Assembly (NCBI GenBank): GCA_964507325.1
Contig: CAZDQL010000082.1
Location: forward strand, 1 to 29,561
Origin: CAZDQL01 sp964507325
Lineage (GTDB): Bacteria > Planctomycetota > UBA1135 > GCA-002686595
Reading direction: 5' to 3'
Length of the DNA: 29,561 bases
Positions within the stretch are counted from its first letter, which is position 1. Each line of letters starts with the position of its first letter. Below, piece by piece: positions 9,801-17,441 of this stretch. The position numbers and the translations under genes were made by a program. A model generated the notes under the pieces. It ran no database searches, was not told the DNA's origin, and was given only the letters and a program-made list of their open reading frames with translations.

Positions 9801-10149
9801 CACGGATGAGCCCGGAAAAGACCACCGAGCGGACGTCCTCGGGAGCGAAGCCGAGTTCCTCCTCCATCTGCTCCGAGAACCGTTGCCAGTTCCGCCGATA
9901 GGATCGGTCACCGACGATGTCCTCCCACAAGGGCTCCCCCATGAGTCCCTCGACGTCGACGTGAACCACCAAGAAGGTGTCCTCGTGGAGCCACTCGACG
10001 GCATCGGGTGCGCCTCCCCCCCCACCGCACGACCCGAGGCCAAGGGCGGTGAGCAGCCCCAACATCGAGCGCGCGTGCAGCGATCCGCGCGTGGAATGGC
10101 GGTCTGATTGAATCGCCGCGATCCGGAAGACCCTCCGTCCTTGCTTCAT
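6829..10149 (-). CDS. Large lipoprotein with six carboxypeptidase-regulatory-like repeats
   Basis: The 1106-residue protein starts at an ATG (10149) with GGAGG 7 nt upstream. A long n-region leads to a hydrophobic segment and lipobox LGSC (C41), followed by a GGGGG spacer. Residues 50-425 form an unnamed domain (LHEDTFLVVHVDVEGLM, then PEDVRSVVFSGL). It seems to contain an inserted beta-domain at about 158-236 with LEVGMYGG and LEAGDRILVATQ, like PPC-type modules. A Pro/Glu-rich linker runs from about 425 to 530. Then come six repeats of about 95 residues with the pattern GxVxxxxGxPIxGAxV and GxFxIxxLxPGxY, typical of carboxypeptidase-regulatory-like (Ig-type) domains. I infer a surface-exposed, adhesive or structural lipoprotein. 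No enzyme active site is visible. Confidence 0.8.
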   Translation of the reverse strand: MKQGRRVFRIAAIQSDRHSTRGSLHARSMLGLLTALGLGSCGGGGGAPDAVEWLHEDTFLVVHVDVEGLMGEPLWEDIVGDRSYRRNWQRFSEQMEEELGFAPEDVRSVVFSGLIRGTRAAMAVFVESSTELDLTSLPSRGSDIIAEDDDGGAGRNAKLDLVCQRAGRYRLEVGMYGGLPSGGRVVGSMGDHDIDVPIDRKRELIGPLELEAGDRILVATQSEGDPVLYLHRLDGPSRVEGREVHRWDRKGGVCQLDKTLYLFSESLPVLEEILEQQGTELEDSMRDLIAAADWSGEATLVVDLMGAPADWDEELERELERELDISRRRARSVRDVDGLFVVGEVSSDELQLRAVARCDDEDGAEDFLALIEDILYGIQEQRGTPRFARRILDDVFTSHDGSDVRLTLVIDSSQLEDLVEARIPSSATDAPFEYATTEPEPVRAPEWDERPARLDPAIETPPAGDQPELPSGESDWAVPPDVPDEVPIPAPVEAAREAIAPTEVLDREEASAPGATFEIEEGQAATGGDYANSLHGLVTDDAGRPIQDAVVALTSRSSRDELVGGLVHLFRGGEDLGDLLDLRATTRTDAQGRYFFSGVVPLDGYHLTFSHEGHARVVESDLRVGSDGEHRAPDVIMTAGGALEGTITNPLGEPIPGAHVELFGAFFTGAAGSPRTSAFHGLSDAEGRYQIRNIHSGVWTCEVRATGWATACVATDKLGGLQTAGTVELHLTLTEGCTVSGSVVDTAGSPIPGVRLVGLVAPSGGTAAVSDGVSGEDGRFEITSLPEGECHLRIPRFPDFQETVAVPSRDVVVALSPQSIEGRVVDAESGSPITGFHCSVHRTGKVAAFVERPAEAVIEQVETGRFRIERLSPSTYVVEVQADGYAPGILIDVLAGTSDIVVNLGRGGTIRGRVLAPDGRPVEGALVACVGDNELEIFDLDSPWPIENDLLTRRIVRSDQGGRFLMERLTPGQYMLKASSFEHVPAVLRSIAVESGEPQDVEVVLLPGGTVSGLVTGEDGAPLRFGIVNLSQDEGASRTTRTDGHGRFLIERVPPGSYSATARSSARAGEKDTDAFQALIEMNRSRVPVVVEEGATVVVHITLGSE

Positions 10150-10517
10150 AGCTCAACCTCCACTGCGGTCGACCGCTCGGTATCCCGCCAACCGGTCGCC
10201 GGCCATTCCCCGTCGGGGGGCAGGCGCCAGACCACACAGAGGGTACTCACTTGCGGATCGGCCGCCAGGGGAGATTCGCCAGCATCGTGGTTCAGTGAGC
10301 ACGGTGGAGTCGAGATCTGACTTGCTGGGACGTTGGTGTCGGTGGGAGATTGCTCGGGATGCAGGAGGACAATACAGCTCACTGCCCGAGCAGGCCTCGC
10401 GGGGACCAACGACAACCGCAGATCGCTGGACCACTACGGAGGAGATGGCCTCGCCCAAACACAGCGCTCCCGCGCCGGTCTTGGAACCGGCGCGGGAGCG
10501 CTTCGAGTTCACTCAGA
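10150..10517. other. Intergenic region of 368 bp
   Basis: No convincing gene lies here. The ORFs present lack ribosome-binding sites and recognisable protein features. It holds the hairpin at 10463-10502 and, closer to 10149, presumably the promoter of the large lipoprotein gene. I cannot identify -35/-10 boxes with confidence. Confidence 0.6.
10463..10502 (-). terminator. Strong 17-bp hairpin after the WD-repeat protein gene
   Basis: Arms 10463-10479 and 10486-10502 are perfect reverse complements (17 bp, almost all G/C) around a 6-nt loop. The hairpin begins 15 nt after the stop of the minus-strand gene ending at 10518. After the stem the minus strand reads CTGTGTTTGG, so there is only a short T-run. 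It fits an intrinsic or hairpin-assisted terminator. The T tract is weak, so the mechanism is uncertain. Confidence 0.7.
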
Positions 10518-12146
10518 TCACTGGAAGAGGATCTCCACCCCGTCCGTGAAGTTCGATGTCGAGCCCGGGTTGTGGTCCCGGAACCAGCACTGGAAGTTCC
10601 AGGTCTCGCCCGGCTGCACCGCATAGGGTCCACCCGGGGTCGGGATCTGGGTCAGGTCGAGGACCGCGTTGAGCTCGCCCGTGGCTCCTGAGCTGCCGAG
10701 GGTCGAGATGTGGCGCCCCGTGGCCCCCCCCAGGCACAGGTTGCCTTGGCTGCTGCCGGGGCCGACGACGAAGCCCTGCGTCTGGGAGTTCAAGAAGTAG
10801 CCGAACTCATTGGTCGCCAACTGGGAGGCCATGAGCGTCACGTCGTTGTCCCCCACCACGTCGCTGCCGTAGGCGGCGATGACGCCGGGCTGTCCCGAGG
10901 AGTTCGGGACCGCCGGGCCGCAGTAGGAGCTGCCGATCGGCGTGCTGTCGCAACCCCAGGCGGCGATGCAGCCGGTCGGGTACACCCCACCAGCGAGGTT
11001 GTAGGTGCCACCGACGTAGAGCGCATCGTCCCACGCGCACAGGGCGAAGGTCGAGGGCCATGGCGGTGCGGGGTCGCTCCACACGCCTCCGCCGACGGTC
11101 TCCCATACGCCGTTCACGAGTCGTGCGAAGTACAGCAAGTCGTACGCGGCGTTCCCAGTCCGGTAGAGGCTGAGGCCGTTCCCGTCGTCAAAGGTCAAGA
11201 GCGAGGTGACGCGTCCGTCGTGAAGCGCCCCAACCGTGGTCCACTGCTGTCCGTCCCATTTGGAGATGTTGCCAACGGGCTGGCCGGGGGCGTGGAACTG
11301 ATATGCGCCGACGTAGAGCGCGGGTCCGCTGCCGTCGTCGTAGACGGCCATGGATTCGATCCCGAAGTAGGGCGAGTCGTTGATCAGTCCGCTTCCGACT
11401 TGCTCCCAGCTCGTGCCGTCCCAGCGGGCGATGAGCGGGGTGTTGAGTCCGTCCATGGTGTCGAAGCGGCCGCCGACGTAGAGCTTCTCACCCGATCCGT
11501 CGTCCCAGGCCATCATGGCACCGACGTATTCGTTCCAGCCGGTGATTCCAGCGCCCATGGAGTGCCATTGCGCTCCGTCCCAGGCTGCGATACCGCCGGC
11601 GAAGACGCCACCGGCGTTCTGGAAGCCGCCGCCGACGTAGAGTCGGTCGCCGCCCACGCCGTCCCAGCTCGTCATCGACCAAGCGCTTCCATCCACTCCC
11701 GCGCCGAGCGCGGACCACGCGCTGCCATCCCATTTGGCGATGTTGGCCGTGTTGGGAACGCCGGAGGCTCCGTTGAATACTCCGCAGACGACGAGCTCGG
11801 GGGCGCCACCGGCGTCGAATGGGTAGATCGCGGTGACGAAGCCGTTGTTGAGGCCGCCACCAACGTCGGACCATGTGTTGCTGTCGCGGTCCCAGCGAGC
11901 GATGAGGGAGGTGCCGGGTTGGCCTGCTGCGGAGGAGAAGGACCCGCCGGCGTAGAGCATCTCTCCGGATCCGTCGTCAAAGACCCGGAGGTCCCCGATG
12001 TATCCACTCGAAACCGAGACGCCGGGGTCTCCGACGGTGGTGTCCCAGTCCGGAGTGCACGCCTGTCCTGAGGCAAAGCTGCAGCACGCCGTGAGGCATG
12101 CCGCGAACGTACCGATGCGGGTGGCCAGGGTATGAGCTTGCTTCAT
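10518..12146 (-). CDS. Secreted beta-propeller-like repeat protein with a C-terminal domain of planctomycete type
   Basis: I start at the ATG at 12146 (542 residues). A GTG at 12152 is also possible, and neither has a clear ribosome-binding site. Residues 1-28 are a signal peptide. About seven repeats of roughly 50 residues follow, each with LYVGGxF, then IAxWDGxxW and xxxGxGxxG (for example AKWDGSAWSALGAGV, ARWDGTSWEQVGSGL). They suggest a seven-bladed propeller. From about residue 400 a separate domain begins at SSYCGPAVPNSSG and includes NEFGYFLNSQTQGF, NLCLGG and GETWNFQCWFRD. I recall this type as common at the C-terminus of secreted proteins in marine planctomycetes (Saltatorellus-like). 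Its role is unknown, and surface attachment or sorting is a guess. No catalytic residues are seen. A strong hairpin follows the gene. Confidence 0.8.
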   Translation of the reverse strand: MKQAHTLATRIGTFAACLTACCSFASGQACTPDWDTTVGDPGVSVSSGYIGDLRVFDDGSGEMLYAGGSFSSAAGQPGTSLIARWDRDSNTWSDVGGGLNNGFVTAIYPFDAGGAPELVVCGVFNGASGVPNTANIAKWDGSAWSALGAGVDGSAWSMTSWDGVGGDRLYVGGGFQNAGGVFAGGIAAWDGAQWHSMGAGITGWNEYVGAMMAWDDGSGEKLYVGGRFDTMDGLNTPLIARWDGTSWEQVGSGLINDSPYFGIESMAVYDDGSGPALYVGAYQFHAPGQPVGNISKWDGQQWTTVGALHDGRVTSLLTFDDGNGLSLYRTGNAAYDLLYFARLVNGVWETVGGGVWSDPAPPWPSTFALCAWDDALYVGGTYNLAGGVYPTGCIAAWGCDSTPIGSSYCGPAVPNSSGQPGVIAAYGSDVVGDNDVTLMASQLATNEFGYFLNSQTQGFVVGPGSSQGNLCLGGATGRHISTLGSSGATGELNAVLDLTQIPTPGGPYAVQPGETWNFQCWFRDHNPGSTSNFTDGVEILFQ

Positions 12147-12994
12147 GATCACTGTTCTCGGTGTCTTGCTGGTGGGCGGGTGGTGATGGAGGAACGAGAT
12201 GGCAGCAAGGATGGCGCCCCCGGGTGCCCGACAGGAACCGCAGACCGGTCGGCGGCCACGTCGTCAAGCGGGAGACAAAGAACTTCGCGCCCTACTGGTC
12301 TGGCCGGGCAGAATCGGTTCAAGGACTTGCTCTCTCCACTGCGCGAGTCTGTCGTTCGACGACGAGTGGCTCGCAAGTCTGAGCCTGCCGGAACGGCGGC
12401 ACGCGTATGAAGAGAACGAACCCTCACTGACCGTAAGGCACCGGCCCTATTCCATCAAGGGCAGGCCTAGCCAACACGATCGCAGGCTGGCGGGAATCAG
12501 CCAACTACAGCCGCAGTTCCGCTTGTGGGCTACGGCCACGACGCAGGTCGCACGATGGCCCACACCTACGCCGTCGACATCTCGCTTCAGCACTACGACC
12601 TCCACTGGGGTCATGGGCTTCAGCTTGTCGGCAGACTGCATGGCGGACAGGTTCATCCTGTTCTCCAGTCAGGGTGGGAGCCTGATCGGCTACGTCGAGC
12701 TGGAGTGAAGGCAGGGGCAGCTGCTCTTCGAAGTGGCCCAGCACAGCCATGGCAACCTCCTCAGGAACTCCGTCACGAGGACCCTGGGGAAGCCGCGCCG
12801 ACTCGCTGCCGTTGTAGGAGTTCCGTCAGGCTTCAGGGCACCCGAAGGTCGCTGGTCCAGTGCACCCCGCCGCGCTCGTCGTCGCAGATGGCGCTTGGGC
12901 ACTGACCGCGCTCGGTCATGATCGCTCGGGCTCGATGCGGCCTGCCCCTGAGGCCATCTCGCCGCCGCGCTGAGCCTCTGGTAGCCTCCTGGAC
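12147..12994. other. 848 bp with no certain gene
   Basis: Between the propeller gene and the C69 dipeptidase no long ORF has the composition or motifs of a clear protein. The only candidates are two overlapping short minus-strand frames at 12447-12750, listed separately. I see no tRNA, no repeat array and no transposase remnant. Promoters for both divergent neighbours must lie here, but no clear boxes are visible. Confidence 0.5.
12447..12656 (-). CDS. Possible small protein, unrecognised (low confidence)
   Basis: This 69-codon frame starts at an ATG (12656) with GGAG 7 nt upstream. The first 50 residues look protein-like (SADKLKPMTPVEVVVLKRD, then RATCVVAVAHKRNCGC) and use mostly G/C third bases. 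The last 20 residues look less natural. An overlapping frame starting at 12750 has an even better ribosome-binding site (GAGGAGG, then TTGCC, then ATG) and reads MAVLGHFEEQLPLPSLQLDV before becoming Arg-rich. The two halves could be one gene broken by a frameshift, or one real short gene plus noise. No function can be given. Confidence 0.25.
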   Translation of the reverse strand: MNLSAMQSADKLKPMTPVEVVVLKRDVDGVGVGHRATCVVAVAHKRNCGCSWLIPASLRSCWLGLPLME

Positions 12995-14692
12995 ATGCCC
13001 TACACGACTCGATCGACCGACACCGCCCATGGCGCCCAGTCCCTTTGGAGTGCCCTGTCCCCGATCCGGCTGACCGCCGGGATGCTTCTGGTTCTGGCCC
13101 CCTGGGCCGCTGGGCAGACGATCGAAGACGCGCACGAGGACGCCTGCACCAGCATCCTGGTCAGCGCGGGCGCTTCCACCGACGGATCGGTGATGATCAC
13201 CTACTCCGCGGACGCGCCCTTCATGCCGCGCCTGCTGTACGTGCCGGGGGGGACTCACGAGCCGGGAGAGACGGCCGACGTGTGGGGTTGGGAGTCCGAC
13301 GACGTGCGCGGCCAGATCCCCCAGGTGGCGACGACCTACTCCGTGGTCGGCCTGATGAACGAGCATCAGCTCGCCTTGGGCGAGACCACCACCGGCGGGC
13401 GGGGGGAGCTTCGCAACCCCGAGGGCCTCTTGGACTACGACGCCCTGATGCTCTTCACCCTGCAGCGGGCGCGCACCGCGCGGGAGGCGATCGCGACGAT
13501 CGACGCCCTGGTGACGGAGCACGGCTACTGCAGCGGCGGCGAGACCCTCTCCATCGCCGACGAGACCGAGGCCTGGATGATGGAGATCCTCGGCAAGGGC
13601 CCGGGGGTCAAGGGAGCCGTGTGGGTGGCCGCGCGCATCCCCGACGGCTGCATCTCGGTCCACGCCAACATGAGCCGCATCCAGGATTTCCCCCTGGACG
13701 ATCCGGACAACTGGCGCTACTCCGCGGACGTGATCGACTTCGCGGTCGAGAAGGGCTTCTGGGATCCGAGCTCGGGCCAACCCTTCAGCTTCAGGGACGC
13801 CTACCACCCCAATCCCAAGATCTCGTCCCTGCGCGTCTGCGCCACGCGGGTCTGGAGCGTGTACCGCCGCGCGGTCCCCGGGACGACCTTCCCCGTCGAG
13901 TATCACCGCGGCGTGGCCGGCGCCGAGGACTACCCGCTCTTCGTCCGTCCGGATGACAAGCTCTCCGTGCACGACGTGATGGAGTTGATGCGCGACCACT
14001 ACGAGGGCACGCCCTACGACATGACCCAGGGCGTGGCTGCCGGGCCCTTCGCCAGCCCCATGCGCTTCCGCGGACTGGGCTTCGAGATCGACGGCCGCAG
14101 CTACTACTGGGAGCGACCCATCTCGACCCAGCAGGCCGGCTTCGTGATGGTGGCCCAGTGCCGCGCCTGGCTGCCCGACCCGGTGGGAGGCGTGTACTGG
14201 TTCACGCCGGACGACGCCTACACCTCGTGCTTCACGCCGCTGTACTGCGGGATCGAGGCCCTGCCCAAGGCCTACACGATCGGCGACCACGACAGCTGCT
14301 CCTTCGACTCCGCCTGGTGGGTCTTCAACGTGGTCTCGAACCTGACCTACGACCGCTGGTCGAGGATCCTGCCCGACGTCCAGGCGGTCCAGCGGGAGTC
14401 GGAGCGGACCTTCCTGGAGATGATGCCGCTGGTGGACAAGACTGCCGCCGCCCTGGCCGCGGAGGATCCGGCCCTGATGCGCCGCTACCTGACCCAGTAC
14501 TCGGTGGGCACCGGCGAGCGCCTGTTCGAGACCTGGCGTGGGCTGATCTACTTCATCCTGACCAAGCACAACGACGGCTACGTGAACGAGATCACCAGCC
14601 GGCCCCGCGGTGTGGGCTACCCGGAGGGGTGGCTGCGTCGCGTGCTCGAGGAGGCGGGCGAGGGGATGGCCGTCGGCGGCTCCGACTCCTGA
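12995..14692 (+). CDS. Peptidase C69 family dipeptidase (PepD-like), exported
   Basis: The 565-residue protein matches C69 (Ntn-hydrolase) dipeptidases in length and order of motifs. A signal-like segment at about 25-41 (LTAGMLLVLAPWAAGQ) is followed by EDACTSILV, where C51 is the expected nucleophile exposed after processing. Family landmarks follow: DGSVMITYSADAPF (about 61), GLMNEHQLALGETTTGG (about 118), and the conserved SIADETEAWMMEILG (about 182). The family cleaves dipeptides. The signal peptide puts this one outside the cytoplasm. A long minus-strand ORF on the opposite strand is a compositional shadow: it lacks these motifs and is Arg/Val/His-rich. The gene converges with the FucI-fold gene (78 bp between stops). 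Confidence 0.9.
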   Translation: MPYTTRSTDTAHGAQSLWSALSPIRLTAGMLLVLAPWAAGQTIEDAHEDACTSILVSAGASTDGSVMITYSADAPFMPRLLYVPGGTHEPGETADVWGWESDDVRGQIPQVATTYSVVGLMNEHQLALGETTTGGRGELRNPEGLLDYDALMLFTLQRARTAREAIATIDALVTEHGYCSGGETLSIADETEAWMMEILGKGPGVKGAVWVAARIPDGCISVHANMSRIQDFPLDDPDNWRYSADVIDFAVEKGFWDPSSGQPFSFRDAYHPNPKISSLRVCATRVWSVYRRAVPGTTFPVEYHRGVAGAEDYPLFVRPDDKLSVHDVMELMRDHYEGTPYDMTQGVAAGPFASPMRFRGLGFEIDGRSYYWERPISTQQAGFVMVAQCRAWLPDPVGGVYWFTPDDAYTSCFTPLYCGIEALPKAYTIGDHDSCSFDSAWWVFNVVSNLTYDRWSRILPDVQAVQRESERTFLEMMPLVDKTAAALAAEDPALMRRYLTQYSVGTGERLFETWRGLIYFILTKHNDGYVNEITSRPRGVGYPEGWLRRVLEEAGEGMAVGGSDS

Positions 14693-14770
14693 GGCGAACC
14701 GTTCCCGAGGCGGGGAGTTGCAGGTCGGCCTAGTGGTTGGACCCTACGCCAGCACACCGCGACGACTACT

Positions 14771-16360
14771 TCAAGCGGGCGACACCTCGTTGAGGTTGTC
14801 CCACTCGATCCCCACTCGGCGGATCGCGTAGCCAATCTCCTTGAGGTAATCGCCGTAACCAGTCATCCAGTGGAAGCCGGGCATGCGCTCGGCTACCAGT
14901 CTGTCAGGAACGTCGTAGCGGACGTCGATCTGATCGCGGCAGATCGGCAGGAATGGCGAATCGACCACCTCGCTGATCAGGCCCATCCACCGCTCGGAGC
15001 GGAAGTCGGGAGCGATGTTGGTGACGATCTGGCCCTGCGGCCACTCCGCCTTTGGCGCGGCACCGTAGTCGGACTCGAAGTGAGTGACGATCCTGGCGTC
15101 CTGCAGCGCCTCACCGTCCATCTTCCTCGGCCCGGTGCAATGCGCCAATGTGATGACGCCGTCGTGCGGATACGTCGGATCGTTCAGGAACACGGGTTTC
15201 CCGCTGATGTTCGCCAGTAGCAGACCGGAGGGGATGACGACGAAGTCGGACTCGCAGAAGGCCAGCCAGCCGTCGTCGTTCAGCGTGCTCAACGTCAGGC
15301 AGGCAGAGGTGAGTGCCTTGGGCATGATCGTTGCCATGCAGCCCCGGATGGTGATGGCTCGGCAGTCGGCCTCGACCATCAGCTTTCGGAAGACCTCATC
15401 GAGCAGGAAGCAGTTGTCGACGAAATCCCTCTTCGTCTCCAGCTTCGTCCCAGGAGCTGTGAGATAGGCCTCGGCGCGCTTCTTCGCCGAGGCGACCGCA
15501 TCCTCGTCCGCTCGGGCCTCTCCGATGAGAAGGTCGAGGTCATCGTAGGAGACGGTCTGCAGCTCGAGCCCCCAGACCTTCTCGACCAGCTCCGGGATCG
15601 CGCCCTCCGGTTGGGCCCAGCCGCCGGGCCCGCCGATGCAGAGGATCCTCTGGCCTCGGGTGTTCTTCAGGCCGCAGAGCGCCCGCAGTCGCCAGGTCAA
15701 CTCGTCGAGGCTGTCGGTCACGACGTCGTCGAAGGTGACGTTCTCGAAGGCGGCATCATCGGTGTGCTGGCGGAGGAAGCGCGGGCTGATGATCTCGTAC
15801 TGCAGGTAGACGGGACCGCTCCGGTGTCGCTGGAAGAGGATGACGTCCTTTCCGAAGTCCTGGCAGCCGTTCACTCGGTAGCCGGCGCCGTAGACGATCA
15901 CGACGTCGGCGGCCTCGAGCGCGGGCGTTCCGGAGACCTCTTTGACATCGTGAACGGACGCGATCTCGGCGAACTCCACGGGGAAGTCGGCCCGCTCCGA
16001 GATGCTGGTCAACTCCTTCCGGATGCGCGCGACCTCTTCGTCAGCCTGTGCTTGGGTTTCAATCCCTCCCCAATTGCGCCACGACCGCATCGGCGCCCTC
16101 TGGGGCTGGTCCCAGACGAGGATCGGCAGGACCTTCAGCTCCTTCCGCTCGCCGGGCATCGGCAGGGCCTGGCCGCCGGCCGCAGTGAGCCTCGCCCAGC
16201 TCAGGTCGTGCAGCAGCGCTCCGCCGATCGCAGCGGACGCCAGGAAGCTCCGGCGGGAGATCCCGGGTTCCGTCCGCGCCATGCCGTCGGGACAGCAATG
16301 GCACGAGCGTCGGACGTGTCCATGTTGGTGTTCGCTTCCCTGCGTGGTGTGCTCCTGCAT
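14771..16360 (-). CDS. Tat-exported L-fucose/L-arabinose isomerase-fold protein
   Basis: The 529-residue protein starts at the ATG at 16360, with GGAGAGG 6 nt upstream; a GTG at 16363 is less well placed. A twin-arginine signal (ISRRSFLASAAIGGALL, about 34-50) predicts folded export. It is preceded by an unusual His/Cys-rich stretch (HQHGHVRRSCHCCPDG). The body resembles FucI/AraA-type sugar isomerases: LCGLKNTRGQRILCIGGPGGW near 235, then RGCMATIMPKALTSACL, FCESDFVV, LLLANISGKPVFLNDP and ITLAHCTGP in the C-terminal metal-binding region. The family interconverts aldoses and ketoses with Mn2+ in the cytoplasm. Tat export suggests a different or modified role, possibly on sugars in the periplasm. 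Substrate is unknown. It lies 54 bp upstream of the GNAT stop on the same strand direction. Confidence 0.75.
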   Translation of the reverse strand: MQEHTTQGSEHQHGHVRRSCHCCPDGMARTEPGISRRSFLASAAIGGALLHDLSWARLTAAGGQALPMPGERKELKVLPILVWDQPQRAPMRSWRNWGGIETQAQADEEVARIRKELTSISERADFPVEFAEIASVHDVKEVSGTPALEAADVVIVYGAGYRVNGCQDFGKDVILFQRHRSGPVYLQYEIISPRFLRQHTDDAAFENVTFDDVVTDSLDELTWRLRALCGLKNTRGQRILCIGGPGGWAQPEGAIPELVEKVWGLELQTVSYDDLDLLIGEARADEDAVASAKKRAEAYLTAPGTKLETKRDFVDNCFLLDEVFRKLMVEADCRAITIRGCMATIMPKALTSACLTLSTLNDDGWLAFCESDFVVIPSGLLLANISGKPVFLNDPTYPHDGVITLAHCTGPRKMDGEALQDARIVTHFESDYGAAPKAEWPQGQIVTNIAPDFRSERWMGLISEVVDSPFLPICRDQIDVRYDVPDRLVAERMPGFHWMTGYGDYLKEIGYAIRRVGIEWDNLNEVSPA

Positions 16361-16414
16361 CACGAACCTCTCCTGCGCTTCTGGGCTACGACGGAAGACG
16401 GTGGGCCGCCCCGT

Positions 16415-16888
16415 CTAGATCAGTCTCTTCTTCAGGGTGGAGTAGCGCCAAGCGTAGCCCATGTCGTGGCGCAGTCGACCCTTCTTCTCGATGGTGAAGC
16501 CCAGCGACTCGTAGAAGCGCAGCGTCTCCGCATAGGGGGGATAGGCAGGCGTGCACTCACCCACGGTCTCCACACGCAGGTCGCGGTAGTCGAAGCGCCG
16601 AAGCTCCTCTTCTACCCTCGCAACCAGGGCTCGCCCGATCCCCGCACCCCGTTCCCGTCGGTCCACACCGAGCCAATCGAGCATCGGCTTGCCGTCGTGA
16701 CAGTGCAGCGAGGCGAAACCGGTCACCCGATCACCTCGCTCGGAGACGAAGCAACGAGCGAACTGGATGTCCCTGGAGATGTTCACCAGCGCCTCCTCGG
16801 TGAACCACTCCGGGTGCAGGCTCCGGGCCAGCGCCTCGATGGCTGCGAGATCGCTCAGCTGGAAGTCTCGGACTCTCGTTGCGCCCAT
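16415..16888 (-). CDS. GNAT family N-acetyltransferase
   Basis: I start at the ATG at 16888 (157 residues), where the GNAT fold begins (MGATRVRDFQLSDLAAIEAL). The open frame extends upstream to 17155, but that part is Gly/Pro/Arg-rich and not GNAT-like. The acetyl-CoA pyrophosphate-binding motif A is RRERGAGIGRALVARVE (about residues 85-101). Motif B is ETLRFYESLGF near 130. The length is normal for a stand-alone acetyltransferase, which moves an acetyl group from acetyl-CoA to an amine on a small molecule or protein. Substrate cannot be told from sequence. Cytoplasmic location is expected. No strong ribosome-binding site precedes the chosen start, so the start is uncertain. Confidence 0.85.
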   Translation of the reverse strand: MGATRVRDFQLSDLAAIEALARSLHPEWFTEEALVNISRDIQFARCFVSERGDRVTGFASLHCHDGKPMLDWLGVDRRERGAGIGRALVARVEEELRRFDYRDLRVETVGECTPAYPPYAETLRFYESLGFTIEKKGRLRHDMGYAWRYSTLKKRLI

Positions 16889-17441
16889 GTCAGCACCTGG
16901 GGAGCTTGGACGGCCGGCATCATTGCTCCCTCGCCCTGTAGTCCTGACCGGCCCCGGATCCGGTACCCCATCGTACGTGAGTCCAGCCACTTGGATGCTC
17001 GGTCCCCGGGGCGGGCTCCTCACCTCCTCCCACGAGAACGGCGCCGCAGGCTTCCAGCCGCAGGGCCGGATCTCGCCTCCCATGAACCCATTCAGTCGTC
17101 CTATGACTCCGTCTTCTCGAGAGTCGCAATCCCCGGGGAACCCGGAGCGGTTCAAAGCAGCAAATAGGCGGGGCTAGGTCCTGGGTGGATTCTGTGGAAT
17201 GGACAGGAGCTCCCTCGTGCACGGGATTCCCCTAAGCCATCCCGATTCCGGGACGCTCGCATCACTTCGACGGTCTCCTGCTAGGCTGGCTAGACCTGGC
17301 ACCGCGGGCCCTCACCCCCTCTGGAACGTGGATCTGGAAGCCATGAACCCCCTCGCACTTCCTATCCGCTGAGGGAGGGCCGAAGGGTTGGTTGCACCGA
17401 ACAACCTCGAGACAACTAGCCACTTCGGGAGGACCCCGACC
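16889..17441. other. 553-bp region without a supported gene
   Basis: It includes the in-frame upstream extension of the GNAT ORF (16889-17155), which shows no domain, and the upstream region of the beta-helix gene. Short ORFs on both strands have Arg/Pro-rich, shadow-like composition. I see no tRNA and no clear terminator. The regulatory sequence for the divergent GNAT and beta-helix genes must lie here. Confidence 0.5.

Noticed and set aside
12290..12340. tRNA-like GGTTCAAG segment
   Set aside because: No acceptor, D or anticodon stems can be paired around it.
12833..14569. 578-residue minus-strand ORF opposite the C69 dipeptidase
   Set aside because: It is Arg/Val/His/Gly-rich with no domain, whereas the plus strand has clear C69 motifs. 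Long antisense ORFs are common in GC-rich coding DNA.
16889..17155. Extended N-terminus for the GNAT protein
   Set aside because: The extra 89 residues are Gly/Pro/Arg-rich with no domain, and the GNAT fold starts at the internal Met.
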